This document shows, piece after piece, positions 28,591 to 36,217 of a DNA stretch of 64,000 nt. Each line of letters opens with the position of its first letter. Position 1 is the stretch's first letter. The position numbers were made by a program, and so were the translations under genes. Origin of the DNA: Prevotellamassilia timonensis (GTDB taxonomy: Bacteria > Bacteroidota > Bacteroidia > Bacteroidales > Bacteroidaceae). The notes beneath the pieces were generated by a model. That model worked only from the letters and a program-made list of their open reading frames with translations, did no database searches and had not been told where the DNA came from. Location: assembly GCF_021531665.1 (NCBI RefSeq), contig NZ_JADYUH010000002.1:1-64000 (forward strand), in the 5' to 3' direction.

Positions 28591-29364
28591 TCAGCGGATG
28601 TTTTTGCGGATGCGCTGCAGATAGTCGTTGAGGGCAGGTTCGTCCTTGCGGTCAATGATGTCAAGCAGTGTGCCGAGTTCTTCGCGTATCTTTTCGACCT
28701 GTCCGCCCGTGCGGGGATTGAAAAGGATTTCGCGCAGGAGGCAATCATCCTCACCCAAGACGCCGCGTGCAATTTTCATGTGGCGTTTGAAGGTTGTGCC
28801 CGGCGCATCCTGATGTTTCATCACTGCGGCGAACACAAAGGTGCTGACGAAGGGAATGCTGAGCGAATAAGCCACCGTGCTGTCATGCTCGTCGAAAGTA
28901 TATTCACAGATGTGCAGGTCAAGGCGACTGTAGAGGTCACGGAAGAAGATGCGTCCCATGTAGTCTCCTTCGCTGATGATGATGGCGTTTTCGTTGCTCA
29001 GTGCCCCGAGGTTGGCGAAGGTGGGACCGAACATCGGGTGTGTGGAGACGTAACGCCGTCCGCACTGTTCGTAGAACTCTTTGAATCCGGTTTTGACGGA
29101 GGAGATGTCGCTGAGGATGCAGTCTGCGGGGAGATGAGGCATGACTTCGCGGAAGACGTCGAGCGTGTATTTCAACGAAACGGCGTTGATGACGAGTTCG
29201 GGTTTGAAATCGTCAATTTCCTCCAAGGTGGTGAAACGTTGGGTGTTATACATGAACCGAAGTCGTTTCGGGTCAATGTCATAGACAGCCGTCTCGTGGT
29301 CAAAACTCAAGAGGTCCACGAAGAACGAGCCCATTTTTCCGGCTCCGAGAATGAGGATGCGCAT
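28591..29364 (-). CDS. tyrA: Prephenate dehydrogenase
   Basis: The 257-residue enzyme converts prephenate to 4-hydroxyphenylpyruvate for tyrosine. The N-terminus MRILILGAGKMGSFFVDLLS is a Rossmann NAD-binding motif (GxGxxG), and the catalytic His lies in STHPMFGPTFANL, a family hallmark. There is no fused chorismate mutase; that domain is on the neighbouring DAHP synthase. The ATG at 29364 gives the canonical start. It is the last gene of the pheA-aminotransferase-DAHP synthase-tyrA run, 92 bp after the previous gene. Confidence 0.93.
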   Translation of the reverse strand: MRILILGAGKMGSFFVDLLSFDHETAVYDIDPKRLRFMYNTQRFTTLEEIDDFKPELVINAVSLKYTLDVFREVMPHLPADCILSDISSVKTGFKEFYEQCGRRYVSTHPMFGPTFANLGALSNENAIIISEGDYMGRIFFRDLYSRLDLHICEYTFDEHDSTVAYSLSIPFVSTFVFAAVMKHQDAPGTTFKRHMKIARGVLGEDDCLLREILFNPRTGGQVEKIREELGTLLDIIDRKDEPALNDYLQRIRKNIR

Positions 29365-29456
29365 GGTTTTGAGGCTTTGCAAGATTTTTGAGGAATCTGC
29401 TCCGGCGTGCATGGGGAACAGGTTTCTGTTGAATCGCGTGGTTGGTTTTAGGGGAA

Positions 29457-30527
29457 TCAGTCTTTGTTCATGACGTCCATCTGCTGACGTACGCTCTCTT
29501 CGTGGATGTTCTCAAAGACCGCTTTGATGAAGTCGGCATCCATTCCGCAGAGCACACCCTGTGCACCGCGCTTGTCGAGAATCTCGGTGTAGCGCATGGT
29601 TTGAACCACAGTCATGTCGTGTTCCTTCTTGTACTGTCCGATTTCGCGACTGATTCTCATTCGTTTGGCGAGCAGTTCGATGAGCGAGTTGTCAATCTCG
29701 TCAATCTGCTGGCGGAGGGTGTCGAGGCTCTCGGTAGATTCCGTGATGTTGCGGATGACGAGTTTGTCAAGGATGAAGTCCAGCACGTCGGGCGTCACTT
29801 GCTGTTTGGCATCGCTCCATGCAGCGTCGGGGTTGCAGTGGCTTTCAATGATGAGGCCGTCAAAGCCAAGGTCCATGGCTTGCTGGCAGAGCGGAGCCAC
29901 CAGTTCGCGTGCTCCGCCGATGTGGCTCGGGTCGCAGATGATGGGGAGGTTCGGACAGCGGCGACGGAGTTCGATGGGGATGTGCCACATGGGCAGGTTG
30001 CGGTAGATTTTCTTTTCGTAGGTGGAGAAGCCGCGGTGAATCACGCCGAGGCGGGTGATGCCGGCTTGGTTGATGCGCTGCAGTCCGCCAATCCAGAGTT
30101 CAAGGTCGGGGTTCACGGGGTTCTTGACAAGGACGGGGACGTCGACGCCCTTGAGCGAGTCTGCGATTTCCTGCATGGCGAAGGGGTTAGCCACGGTGCG
30201 CGCACCAATCCAAAGCACGTCGATGCCTGCTTTGAGTGCTGCTTCCACATGAGCGTGGGTGGCGACTTCGGTGCAGACCTTCATGTGGAGTTCCTTTTGC
30301 ACGCGCTGCATCCAGGCGATACCTTCTTCTCCGATGCCTTCAAAACCACCGGGTTTCGTGCGCGGTTTCCAAATGCCGGCGCGGAAAAGCTTCACGCCTT
30401 TTTTTGCCAAGCCGTTGGCGGTGTTCATCACTTGTTCTTCAGTTTCCGCAGAGCAGGGACCTGCGATGACCACGGGGCGCACTTCCTGTTCGCCGGTCAG
30501 ATTCAGAGGGGTGAGATTGAGTTCCAA
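29457..30527 (-). CDS. Bifunctional DAHP synthase / chorismate mutase
   Basis: The 356-residue protein has an N-terminal type I-beta (KDO8P-synthase-like) DAHP synthase (VVIAGPCSAETEEQV, FRAGIWKPRTKPGGFEG, ICDPSHIGGARELV) and, from about residue 265, an AroQ chorismate mutase helix bundle (LDTLRQQIDEIDNSLIELLA, KRMRISREIGQYKKEH). It thus catalyses the first shikimate step and chorismate to prephenate. There is no ATG in frame before an upstream stop; the start is read as TTG at 30527, which gives the family-type N-terminus ELNLTPLNL. This fusion is common in Bacteroidetes. Confidence 0.93.
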   Translation of the reverse strand: MELNLTPLNLTGEQEVRPVVIAGPCSAETEEQVMNTANGLAKKGVKLFRAGIWKPRTKPGGFEGIGEEGIAWMQRVQKELHMKVCTEVATHAHVEAALKAGIDVLWIGARTVANPFAMQEIADSLKGVDVPVLVKNPVNPDLELWIGGLQRINQAGITRLGVIHRGFSTYEKKIYRNLPMWHIPIELRRRCPNLPIICDPSHIGGARELVAPLCQQAMDLGFDGLIIESHCNPDAAWSDAKQQVTPDVLDFILDKLVIRNITESTESLDTLRQQIDEIDNSLIELLAKRMRISREIGQYKKEHDMTVVQTMRYTEILDKRGAQGVLCGMDADFIKAVFENIHEESVRQQMDVMNKD

Positions 30528-30596
30528 AGTATTATTCGTTTTTGTGGTTATTTGTTTCTGTTAATTCCTTTATATATGCGTGAGGTGTAATTTGTG

Positions 30597-31772
30597 TCAG
30601 ATGCCGCTTTCCTTGATTCGGTTCAGTGCTTCGGCGAGTTTCTCTTCGTTGGCACAGAGGGAGATGCGGAGATAGCGTTCACCGTTTGAGCCGAAGATGA
30701 AACCCGGGGTGATGAAGACGCGAGCTTCGTGGAGCACGCGCTCCGTCAGTTCCTCGGCGTGGGTGTAGCGTTCGGGGATTCTTCCCCAAAGGAACATGCC
30801 GACTTGATCGGGATTCCACTTGCACTGCAGGGCATCCATGATTTGTCCCGCGAGGTCGCGGCGGCGCGCATAGGTTTGCACGTTGAACTCTTCGTGCCAT
30901 TCATCAGAGTTGGCATAGGCGCGGGCGGCGGCGAGTTGAAGCGGACGGAATGTGCCGGAGTCGATGTTGCTCTTCACTTTGAGAATCCAACTGACGAAAG
31001 TGGCGTTGGTGGCAAGCAGACCGACGCGCCAGCCGGGCATGTTGTGGCTCTTGCTCATGGAGTTGAACTCGATGCAACAGTCTTTGGCACCGGGGATTTG
31101 CAGGATGCTCAGATGTTCTTTCCCGAGGATGAAACTGTAGGGGTTGTCGTTCACAACCACGATGCCGTGGCGGCGGGCGAAATCCACCAGTTTTTCGTAG
31201 GTCTCTCGGCGCGCGGGGGCTCCGGTCGGCATGTTGGGATAGTTGCTCCAGAGGAGTTTCACCCCTTCAAGGTTCATGTTCTCCAATTCCTCAAAGTCCG
31301 GCTGCCAGTTGTTCTCGGGTCGGAGATTATAGTTCACCACCTCGCAGCCGAGGAGGCGGGAGAGAGAGGTGTAGGTCGGATAGCCGGGATTCGGTACGAG
31401 CACCTTTTCGCCGGGATTGACGAAGGCGAGGGTGGTGTGGAGGATGCCCTCTTTGGAACCGATGAGCGGTTGGATTTCAGTTTGGGCGTCCAGTGAGACG
31501 TTGAACCAGCGGTGGTAGAAATCCGCCATTGCCTGCTTGAGCGGAAGGATGCCCGCCGTGGGCTGATAGCCGTGTGCGTCCGCTTTGCGTGCTTCGTTGC
31601 AGAGCGTTTCGATGGTTTCGGGCGAGGGTGGGAGGTCCGGGCTGCCGATGGCGAGCGAGATGATGTTCTTTCCCTCGGCGTTCAATCGAGCCACCTCTTT
31701 CCCCTTGCGGGAGAAATAGTATTCGTTTACGGTTGCCAAGCGTTTTGCCGGCTGTATGTCATTTGCCTTCAT
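30597..31772 (-). CDS. Class I/II aminotransferase (aromatic operon)
   Basis: The 391-residue PLP enzyme has AIGSPDLPPSPETI at the N-terminus, the NPGYPTY cofactor region, VVNDNPYSFI, and the Schiff-base lysine in FNSMSKSHNMPGWRVG. It belongs to fold type I aminotransferases. Its place between pheA and the DAHP synthase/chorismate mutase gene suggests it transaminates prephenate, phenylpyruvate or hydroxyphenylpyruvate. It resembles the LL-diaminopimelate aminotransferase-like subgroup, so the substrate is uncertain. ATG at 31772 overlaps the pheA end by 14 bp, implying coupled translation. Confidence 0.87.
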   Translation of the reverse strand: MKANDIQPAKRLATVNEYYFSRKGKEVARLNAEGKNIISLAIGSPDLPPSPETIETLCNEARKADAHGYQPTAGILPLKQAMADFYHRWFNVSLDAQTEIQPLIGSKEGILHTTLAFVNPGEKVLVPNPGYPTYTSLSRLLGCEVVNYNLRPENNWQPDFEELENMNLEGVKLLWSNYPNMPTGAPARRETYEKLVDFARRHGIVVVNDNPYSFILGKEHLSILQIPGAKDCCIEFNSMSKSHNMPGWRVGLLATNATFVSWILKVKSNIDSGTFRPLQLAAARAYANSDEWHEEFNVQTYARRRDLAGQIMDALQCKWNPDQVGMFLWGRIPERYTHAEELTERVLHEARVFITPGFIFGSNGERYLRISLCANEEKLAEALNRIKESGI

Positions 31773-32592
31773 ATTCTCCAAGAATTTTTAGTTCGCGCAG
31801 CAAGGGTCTCACGGCATCAATGCTTTGTCGATAGCGCATGTAGTCATCATATTTCACGTCCACGTAGAAAAGATATTCCCACTCTCTTCCGATGATGGGG
31901 AGCGACTGGATTTTCGTGAGGTTGATTTTGTAGAAAGTGAAGATGCTCAGCACCTGCGAGAGAGAGCCCTCCTCGTGTGGCAGGGCGAAGACCATGCTGC
32001 TCTTGTCGGAACGGTGCACGTCTCTGAGTTTGTCTGCTGCCCAGGGGTCGGAAAGGACGAGGAAGCGGGTGAAGTTGTGCTTGTTGTCTTCGATGCCCCG
32101 TTCGAGAATCTTCATGCCGTAGAGTGGGGCGGCATCGGCGTGGCAGATGGCAGCGTGTCCTTTCAGTTGTTTGCGGCTGATGGTCTCGGCAGCTCCCGCC
32201 GTGTCAGAAACTTCGACGACCTTCATCTTCGGATGTTTTTCCAAGAAACCGCGACATTGCGCCAGTGCCACGGGATGCGAGTTCACCTCGGTGATGGTGT
32301 CCCAGTCATCTTCGGGCAGACACATGAGGCTGTGCTCGATGTGGAGTTTGTGCTCGCCGACGATGGTCATGCCGCTGTCGCGCAAGAGTTCGTAGTTGTG
32401 GAGCAGGCTCCCCGCGATGGTGTTTTCGATGGCCATCAGTCCAAGGCGAGAATAGTCCTCACGCATCTGCCGGAAGAGTTCCTCGAAGGTGTCGCAGCAA
32501 ACGAGCTGGATGTCTTCCTCGCTGTTGAAATATTGGTGGGCAGCGATGTCGTGGAACGAGCCTCTGATGCCCTGTATGGCGATTTCTTTCAT
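31759..32592 (-). CDS. pheA: Prephenate dehydratase
   Basis: The 277-residue enzyme converts prephenate to phenylpyruvate. It begins MKEIAIQGIRGSFHDIAAHQ, with MAIENTIAGSLLHNYELL and SDTAGAAETISRKQLKGHAA as catalytic-domain motifs. A C-terminal ACT domain (about 195-265, PHEEGSLSQVLSIFTFYKIN) should bind phenylalanine; the usual ESRP motif reads QSLP here. It is the first structural gene of the aromatic operon. A leader peptide and terminator lie upstream, so expression is probably controlled by Phe/Tyr attenuation. Upstream in-frame codons pass through the terminator, so ATG 32592 is used. Confidence 0.94.
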   Translation of the reverse strand: MKEIAIQGIRGSFHDIAAHQYFNSEEDIQLVCCDTFEELFRQMREDYSRLGLMAIENTIAGSLLHNYELLRDSGMTIVGEHKLHIEHSLMCLPEDDWDTITEVNSHPVALAQCRGFLEKHPKMKVVEVSDTAGAAETISRKQLKGHAAICHADAAPLYGMKILERGIEDNKHNFTRFLVLSDPWAADKLRDVHRSDKSSMVFALPHEEGSLSQVLSIFTFYKINLTKIQSLPIIGREWEYLFYVDVKYDDYMRYRQSIDAVRPLLRELKILGEYEGK

Positions 32593-32713
32593 AGTCGGTT
32601 TTTGTGGAACGAACCTGCTCCTATATACCTTATTATATATACGTGTGCGAGAGTGTTTGCTTGTTTGGAAGCGTTTTTGCTTTCGGAGAAAGGTTTCGGT
32701 TCTCGATATTACT

Positions 32714-32743
32714 AAAAATCCCGCCTCTTTTTCAGAAGCGGGA
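32714..32743 (-). terminator. Attenuator terminator in the pheA leader
   Basis: On the minus strand TCCCGCTTCT and AGAGGCGGGA form a 10 bp stem (one G-U) around a GAAAA loop (32719-32743), followed directly by TTTTT (32714-32718). It lies 14 nt after the leader-peptide stop and 120 bp before pheA. A segment inside the leader gene (32786-32794, AGAGCGGGA) can pair with the 5' arm instead, giving an antiterminator. Confidence 0.85.
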
Positions 32744-32757
32744 CTCAGATGTTTCAT

Positions 32758-32853
32758 TCAAATCGTTGTGGTCTGACACACAGCATCCCGCTCTGCTTTT
32801 TTGGCAAAGTAAAAATAAAAGCCGTAAAAGTAAAAAGATGCTTGAAATGCCAT
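32758..32853 (-). CDS. Phe/Tyr-rich leader peptide of the pheA operon
   Basis: The 31-codon open frame begins MAFQAS, continues FYFYGFYFYF and ends with a charged stretch and TTTI. Six Phe and four Tyr occur in the first 16 codons. It starts about 23 nt after the predicted transcription start and ends 14 nt before an intrinsic terminator, just ahead of the Phe/Tyr biosynthesis operon. This is the layout of amino-acid-biosynthesis leader peptides, in which ribosome stalling at the named codons prevents termination. The codons AAA GCA GAG CGG GAT after the run contain the antiterminator segment. It is too short to be expected as an enzyme or structural protein. Confidence 0.88.
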   Translation of the reverse strand: MAFQASFYFYGFYFYFAKKAERDAVCQTTTI

Positions 32854-32882
32854 AAAGACCGTTTTCTTTTGATTTTTCGCAG

Positions 32883-32913
32883 CAAATGTAAGGCATTCTT
32901 TTCTTCTGACAAA
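32883..32913 (-). promoter_or_regulatory. Consensus promoter of the pheA operon leader
   Basis: On the minus strand TTTG (32910-32913), 19 bp, TACATTTG (32883-32890) matches the Bacteroidetes consensus exactly. Initiation about 7 bp downstream places the leader-peptide ATG about 23 nt into the transcript. Confidence 0.82.
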
Positions 32914-33140
32914 CATTTTGTCATCTTTTTTTGCGAGTTTTTTGCGTTTACGACCTAAATCCAACGGATTCATCGTTTCTTCGGCATGCCTTGGCGGAGA
33001 TTTTCAACCCTTCCGCACGTCGTAATGTGGATGAAGGCGGCTGTAAGAAGTACGCACCCCTTCAATGAAAGAGTCGTGCCTAAAATGCCTTCGCTACACA
33101 AAAAAATGAAAAAATGTTTTCCCCACCCGTCTGCAAACAT

Positions 33141-33148
33141 TAACTTTG
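33141..33148 (+). promoter_or_regulatory. Promoter -7 element of the nuo leader RNA
   Basis: TAACTTTG matches TAnnTTTG; the -33 region is T-rich (GTTTTC near 33116). No other such element was seen between here and nuoA. Confidence 0.6.
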
Positions 33149-33154
33149 CATCGC

Positions 33155-33317
33155 TTAAAGAAGAACAAACGTGAAAAAGGGCGTTCTGACAGATGTCGAA
33201 AAGACATCGTTCGTTAGAGACATTTGCAACATGGCAGCAGATAAAAGAATCTGTCTGCATTTTCCGGCATGACGCTGTACTTGAGGAATATGAGCTTCCC
33301 CAAGTACAGCGTTTTTT
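33155..33317 (+). ncRNA. Structured, terminated RNA upstream of nuoA
   Basis: A transcript of about 163 nt is bounded by the -7 element at 33141 and a strong terminator. It contains hairpin GATGTC-GAAAA-GACATC (33192-33208), hairpin GCAGCAGAT-AAAAGA-ATCTGtCTGC (33234-33258, one bulge) and the terminator stem. It could be a free small RNA or an attenuator for nuo. An open frame of 59 codons (33193-33372, beginning MSKRHRSLETFATW) passes through it, but it has no recognised features and probably is chance. I do not recognise the RNA family. Confidence 0.55.
33272..33317 (+). terminator. Strong intrinsic terminator before nuoA
   Basis: ACGCTGTACTTG (33272-33283) pairs perfectly over 12 bp with CAAGTACAGCGT (33301-33312), the stem extends by 4 bp past a mismatch (GGAA/TTCC), and a run of six T follows. 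It lies 112 bp upstream of nuoA. Confidence 0.9.
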
Positions 33318-33429
33318 GCTTTTGTTCTCGCGGAAAATTGCGTCCGTTTTCCCTTTCGTTTTGAGCGTTTGAAGCAAGCAAACTTCAAAAACATAATAAT
33401 ATTAATTATCACATAAACATTTAAGAGCT

Positions 33430-33780
33430 ATGAACTTTACCTTATTTGTCACTGCATTGCTGACAGGGTTGGCGTTCGTGGGCGTAGTTACAGTTTTGGC
33501 CAAACTGATTTCTCCGCGCAGCTTTAACGCCCAGAAGGAAGAAGCTTACGAATGCGGTGTGCCGACACGTGGACGCAGCTGGATGCAGTTCCGTGTGGGC
33601 TACTACCTCTTCGCCATCCTCTTCCTGATGTTCGATGTGGAAACCATGTTTCTCTTCCCCTGGGCAGTGGTGATGCGTTCCATGGGCGCAGCAGGACTGC
33701 TCGCCGTGCTCTTCTTCCTGTTCATCTTAGTTCTGGGCTTGGCCTATGCCTGGAGGAAAGGAGCATTGAAATGGCAATGA
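33430..33780 (+). CDS. nuoA: NADH-quinone oxidoreductase subunit A
   Basis: The 116-residue protein has three membrane helices and the conserved matrix loop YECGVPTRGRSWMQFRVGYY, followed by FDVETMFLFPWA, which is diagnostic for NuoA. It is a small membrane-arm subunit of complex I at the junction with the peripheral arm. First gene of the nuo operon. It overlaps nuoB by 4 bp (ATGA). Expression probably depends on read-through of, or a start downstream from, the terminator at 33272. Confidence 0.97.
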   Translation: MNFTLFVTALLTGLAFVGVVTVLAKLISPRSFNAQKEEAYECGVPTRGRSWMQFRVGYYLFAILFLMFDVETMFLFPWAVVMRSMGAAGLLAVLFFLFILVLGLAYAWRKGALKWQ

Positions 33781-34406
33781 AAAGAGCAAAAATCAAGTCT
33801 ATCCCCTACGAGGATTTCAAAGACAACGAGACCTACGAGAAGCTCGTCGCCGAACTCAATGCCGGCGGCGCAAACGTCGTGGTTCGCAAATTGGATGACC
33901 TCATCGACTGGGGACGTTCCAACTCGCTTTGGCCATTGACTTTTGCTACCAGTTGCTGTGGCATCGAGTTCATGGCAGTCTGTGCAGCACGCTATGACAT
34001 CGCCCGCTTCGGCTTCGAGGTGACCCGAAACAGTCCCCGCCAAGCCGACGTCATTCTCGTTTGCGGCACCATCACCACCAAGATGGCTCCCGTTTTGCGT
34101 CGTCTCTACGATCAGATGGCTGACCCGAAATACGTCGTTGCCATCGGCGGCTGCTCCATCTCCGGAGGACCGTTCAACAAGTCCTATCACGTGCTCAACG
34201 GCGTGGACAAAATCATCCCCGTGGACGTCTATGTCCCCGGCTGTCCGCCAAGACCGGAGTCCTTCCTCTACGGCATGATGCAACTGCAACGCATCGTCAA
34301 AGTCGAAAACTTCTTCGGCACGACGAACCGCAAAGAAAAAGACCCCTACGTGGTGGATGCTGAATTGAAAGAAGAAGAAATCTTTAACGAGGAGGAACAG
34401 GCATGA
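33777..34406 (+). CDS. nuoB: NADH-quinone oxidoreductase subunit B
   Basis: The 209-residue subunit carries the N2 iron-sulfur cluster: the ligand motif is TSCCGIEFMA (adjacent Cys) with later Cys in AIGGCSISGG and VPGCPPRPE. It is in the peripheral arm at the quinone site. The ATG at 33777 gives a 4 bp overlap with nuoA; an ATG at 33771 in the same frame is also possible. The C-terminal tail (about 30 residues, rich in Glu) is longer than in E. coli. It overlaps nuoCD by 4 bp. Confidence 0.97.
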   Translation: MKRAKIKSIPYEDFKDNETYEKLVAELNAGGANVVVRKLDDLIDWGRSNSLWPLTFATSCCGIEFMAVCAARYDIARFGFEVTRNSPRQADVILVCGTITTKMAPVLRRLYDQMADPKYVVAIGGCSISGGPFNKSYHVLNGVDKIIPVDVYVPGCPPRPESFLYGMMQLQRIVKVENFFGTTNRKEKDPYVVDAELKEEEIFNEEEQA

Positions 34407-36130
34407 GCGACGAAATCAAAAATCTGAACAACGAAACAGCGGCACAGACCGCTCCGAAAGCCACAGACGCCACAGCCGCTCCGGCAAAACCTGCCGCAGC
34501 GCCTGCCGCAGCCGCCAAGCCTGCCGCTCGTCCCGCAGCACCTGCCGCTCCGGCGAAGCCTGCGGTGAACGAGTTGAAACCCCGTCGCGTGGAAGCAGAC
34601 AAGTTGCATGAAGAAATGAAACGTCTTCACGACGAAGGCATGGACTTCCTGCTGAACCTCGTTGGCGTGGACAGAGAAGACGACGGTTTGGCTGTGGTCT
34701 ATCAGGTGGAAAACACCGCCACCGGCAAGTCCGACTGCGTGGAATGCGTCGTGACCGACCGCGAAAATCCGCAAATCCCCTCTGTCACAGACCTCTGGGA
34801 TATTGCCCACACCTACGAACGCGAGGCTTATGACTTCTATGGCATCGTCTTCACCAACCATCCCGACATGCGCCGCCTCTTCATGCGTGAAGATTGGGTC
34901 GGCTTCCCCTTCCGCAAGGATGACAAAACGGAAGAGAACAACCCGCTTCGCATGACCAACGAACCGTTGGCAGACGTCACAACGGAATATCACCTGAACG
35001 AAGACGGCACCGTGACCCCCGTGGAACACACCATCTTCGACAAGGATGACTATGTCGTGAACATCGGTCCGCAGCACCCCTCCACCCACGGCGTGCTCCA
35101 CTTCCGCGTGGCACTCGAGGGTGAGAGAATCCGCAAGATTGACCCCGTGCTGGGCTACATTCACCGCGGCGTGGAGAAAATCAGCGAAAGCATGACCTAT
35201 CCGCAGACTCTGGCGCTGACCGACCGCTTGGACTATCTCGGCGCCATGCAAAACCGCCACGCGCTCTGCATGTGCATCGAACAAGCCATGGGCGTTGAGG
35301 TGAGTGACCGCGTACAGGTGATTCGTACGATTATGGACGAACTGCAACGTATTGACTCCCACATCCTCTTCTTCTCCTGCCTCTGCCAGGACATGGGCGC
35401 CACCACCGCCTTCCTCTACGGTTTCCGCGACAGAGAGAAGCTTCTCGATATCTTCGAGGAGACTTGCGGCGGACGTCTGATTCTGAACTACAATACCATC
35501 GGTGGCGTCATGGCTGACCTGCACCCGAACTTCGTGAAGCGCGTGAAGGAGTTCATCCCTTATATGCGCAAGAACATTCAGGAATATCACGACATCTTCA
35601 CCGGCAACGTCATCTTCCAGAATCGTGCCAAGGGCGTGGGTGTTTTGACGAAAGAACAAGCCATCTCCTTCGGTTGCACCGGTGGCACGGGACGTGCTTC
35701 TGGCTGGCACAACGACTTGCGCAAACTCCATCCCTATGCTGCCTACGACCGCGTGAAGTTCAACGAGGTGGTTCGCACCGAGGGCGACAGTTTTGCACGC
35801 TACATGATTCGTCTCGACGAGATTCTTGAGAGTCTCAGCATCATCGAGCAACTCATCGACAACATCCCCGAAGGCAACTACCGCGAGAAGATGAAACCCA
35901 TCATCAAGCTCCCCGCCGGAAAGTTCTACAGCGAAGTGGAAGGCAGCCGCGGACGCTTTGGAGTTTACATCGAAAGCAAGGGCGACAAGAGCCCCTACCG
36001 TCTGCACTATCGCTCCACCGGTCTTCCCCTGGTGGCTGTCATGGACACGGCTTGCCGCAACCACATGATTGCCGACCTCATCACCATCGGCGGAACAGTG
36101 GACTATGTGGTGCCCGACGTGGACCGTTAA
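34403..36130 (+). CDS. nuoCD: NADH-quinone oxidoreductase subunit C/D fusion
   Basis: The 575-residue protein has a low-complexity Ala/Pro/Lys N-terminus (about residues 12-50), a NuoC domain (about 60-190, with DLWDIAHTYEREAYDFYGIV), and a NuoD 49 kDa domain from about 210 (GPQHPSTHGVLHFRVALEGE, YIHRGVEK, CGCTGGTGRASGWHNDLRK-like motifs). It forms the quinone pocket with NuoB. C/D fusion is usual in this group. A good Shine-Dalgarno-like GGAGG stands 8 bases before the ATG, unusual in this genome. It overlaps nuoB by 4 bp. Confidence 0.96.
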   Translation: MSDEIKNLNNETAAQTAPKATDATAAPAKPAAAPAAAAKPAARPAAPAAPAKPAVNELKPRRVEADKLHEEMKRLHDEGMDFLLNLVGVDREDDGLAVVYQVENTATGKSDCVECVVTDRENPQIPSVTDLWDIAHTYEREAYDFYGIVFTNHPDMRRLFMREDWVGFPFRKDDKTEENNPLRMTNEPLADVTTEYHLNEDGTVTPVEHTIFDKDDYVVNIGPQHPSTHGVLHFRVALEGERIRKIDPVLGYIHRGVEKISESMTYPQTLALTDRLDYLGAMQNRHALCMCIEQAMGVEVSDRVQVIRTIMDELQRIDSHILFFSCLCQDMGATTAFLYGFRDREKLLDIFEETCGGRLILNYNTIGGVMADLHPNFVKRVKEFIPYMRKNIQEYHDIFTGNVIFQNRAKGVGVLTKEQAISFGCTGGTGRASGWHNDLRKLHPYAAYDRVKFNEVVRTEGDSFARYMIRLDEILESLSIIEQLIDNIPEGNYREKMKPIIKLPAGKFYSEVEGSRGRFGVYIESKGDKSPYRLHYRSTGLPLVAVMDTACRNHMIADLITIGGTVDYVVPDVDR

Positions 36131-36217
36131 ACTCATTCCGACGAGGTGTGGCTTTGACGCGCTCCGCCGCCGACAAGTCGTCCTCGCTCACTCTTTTAAC
36201 ACATAAAGCAAAACATC

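Noticed and set aside
33193-33372. 59-codon frame MSKRHRSLETFATW... through the nuo leader RNA
   Set aside because: It reads through both hairpins and the terminator, and has no recognised features; kept only as a note in the RNA entry.
34346-36136. 596-residue minus-strand frame
   Set aside because: It is antisense to nuoCD and has no family features; similar antisense frames lie over nuoH, nuoL and nuoM.
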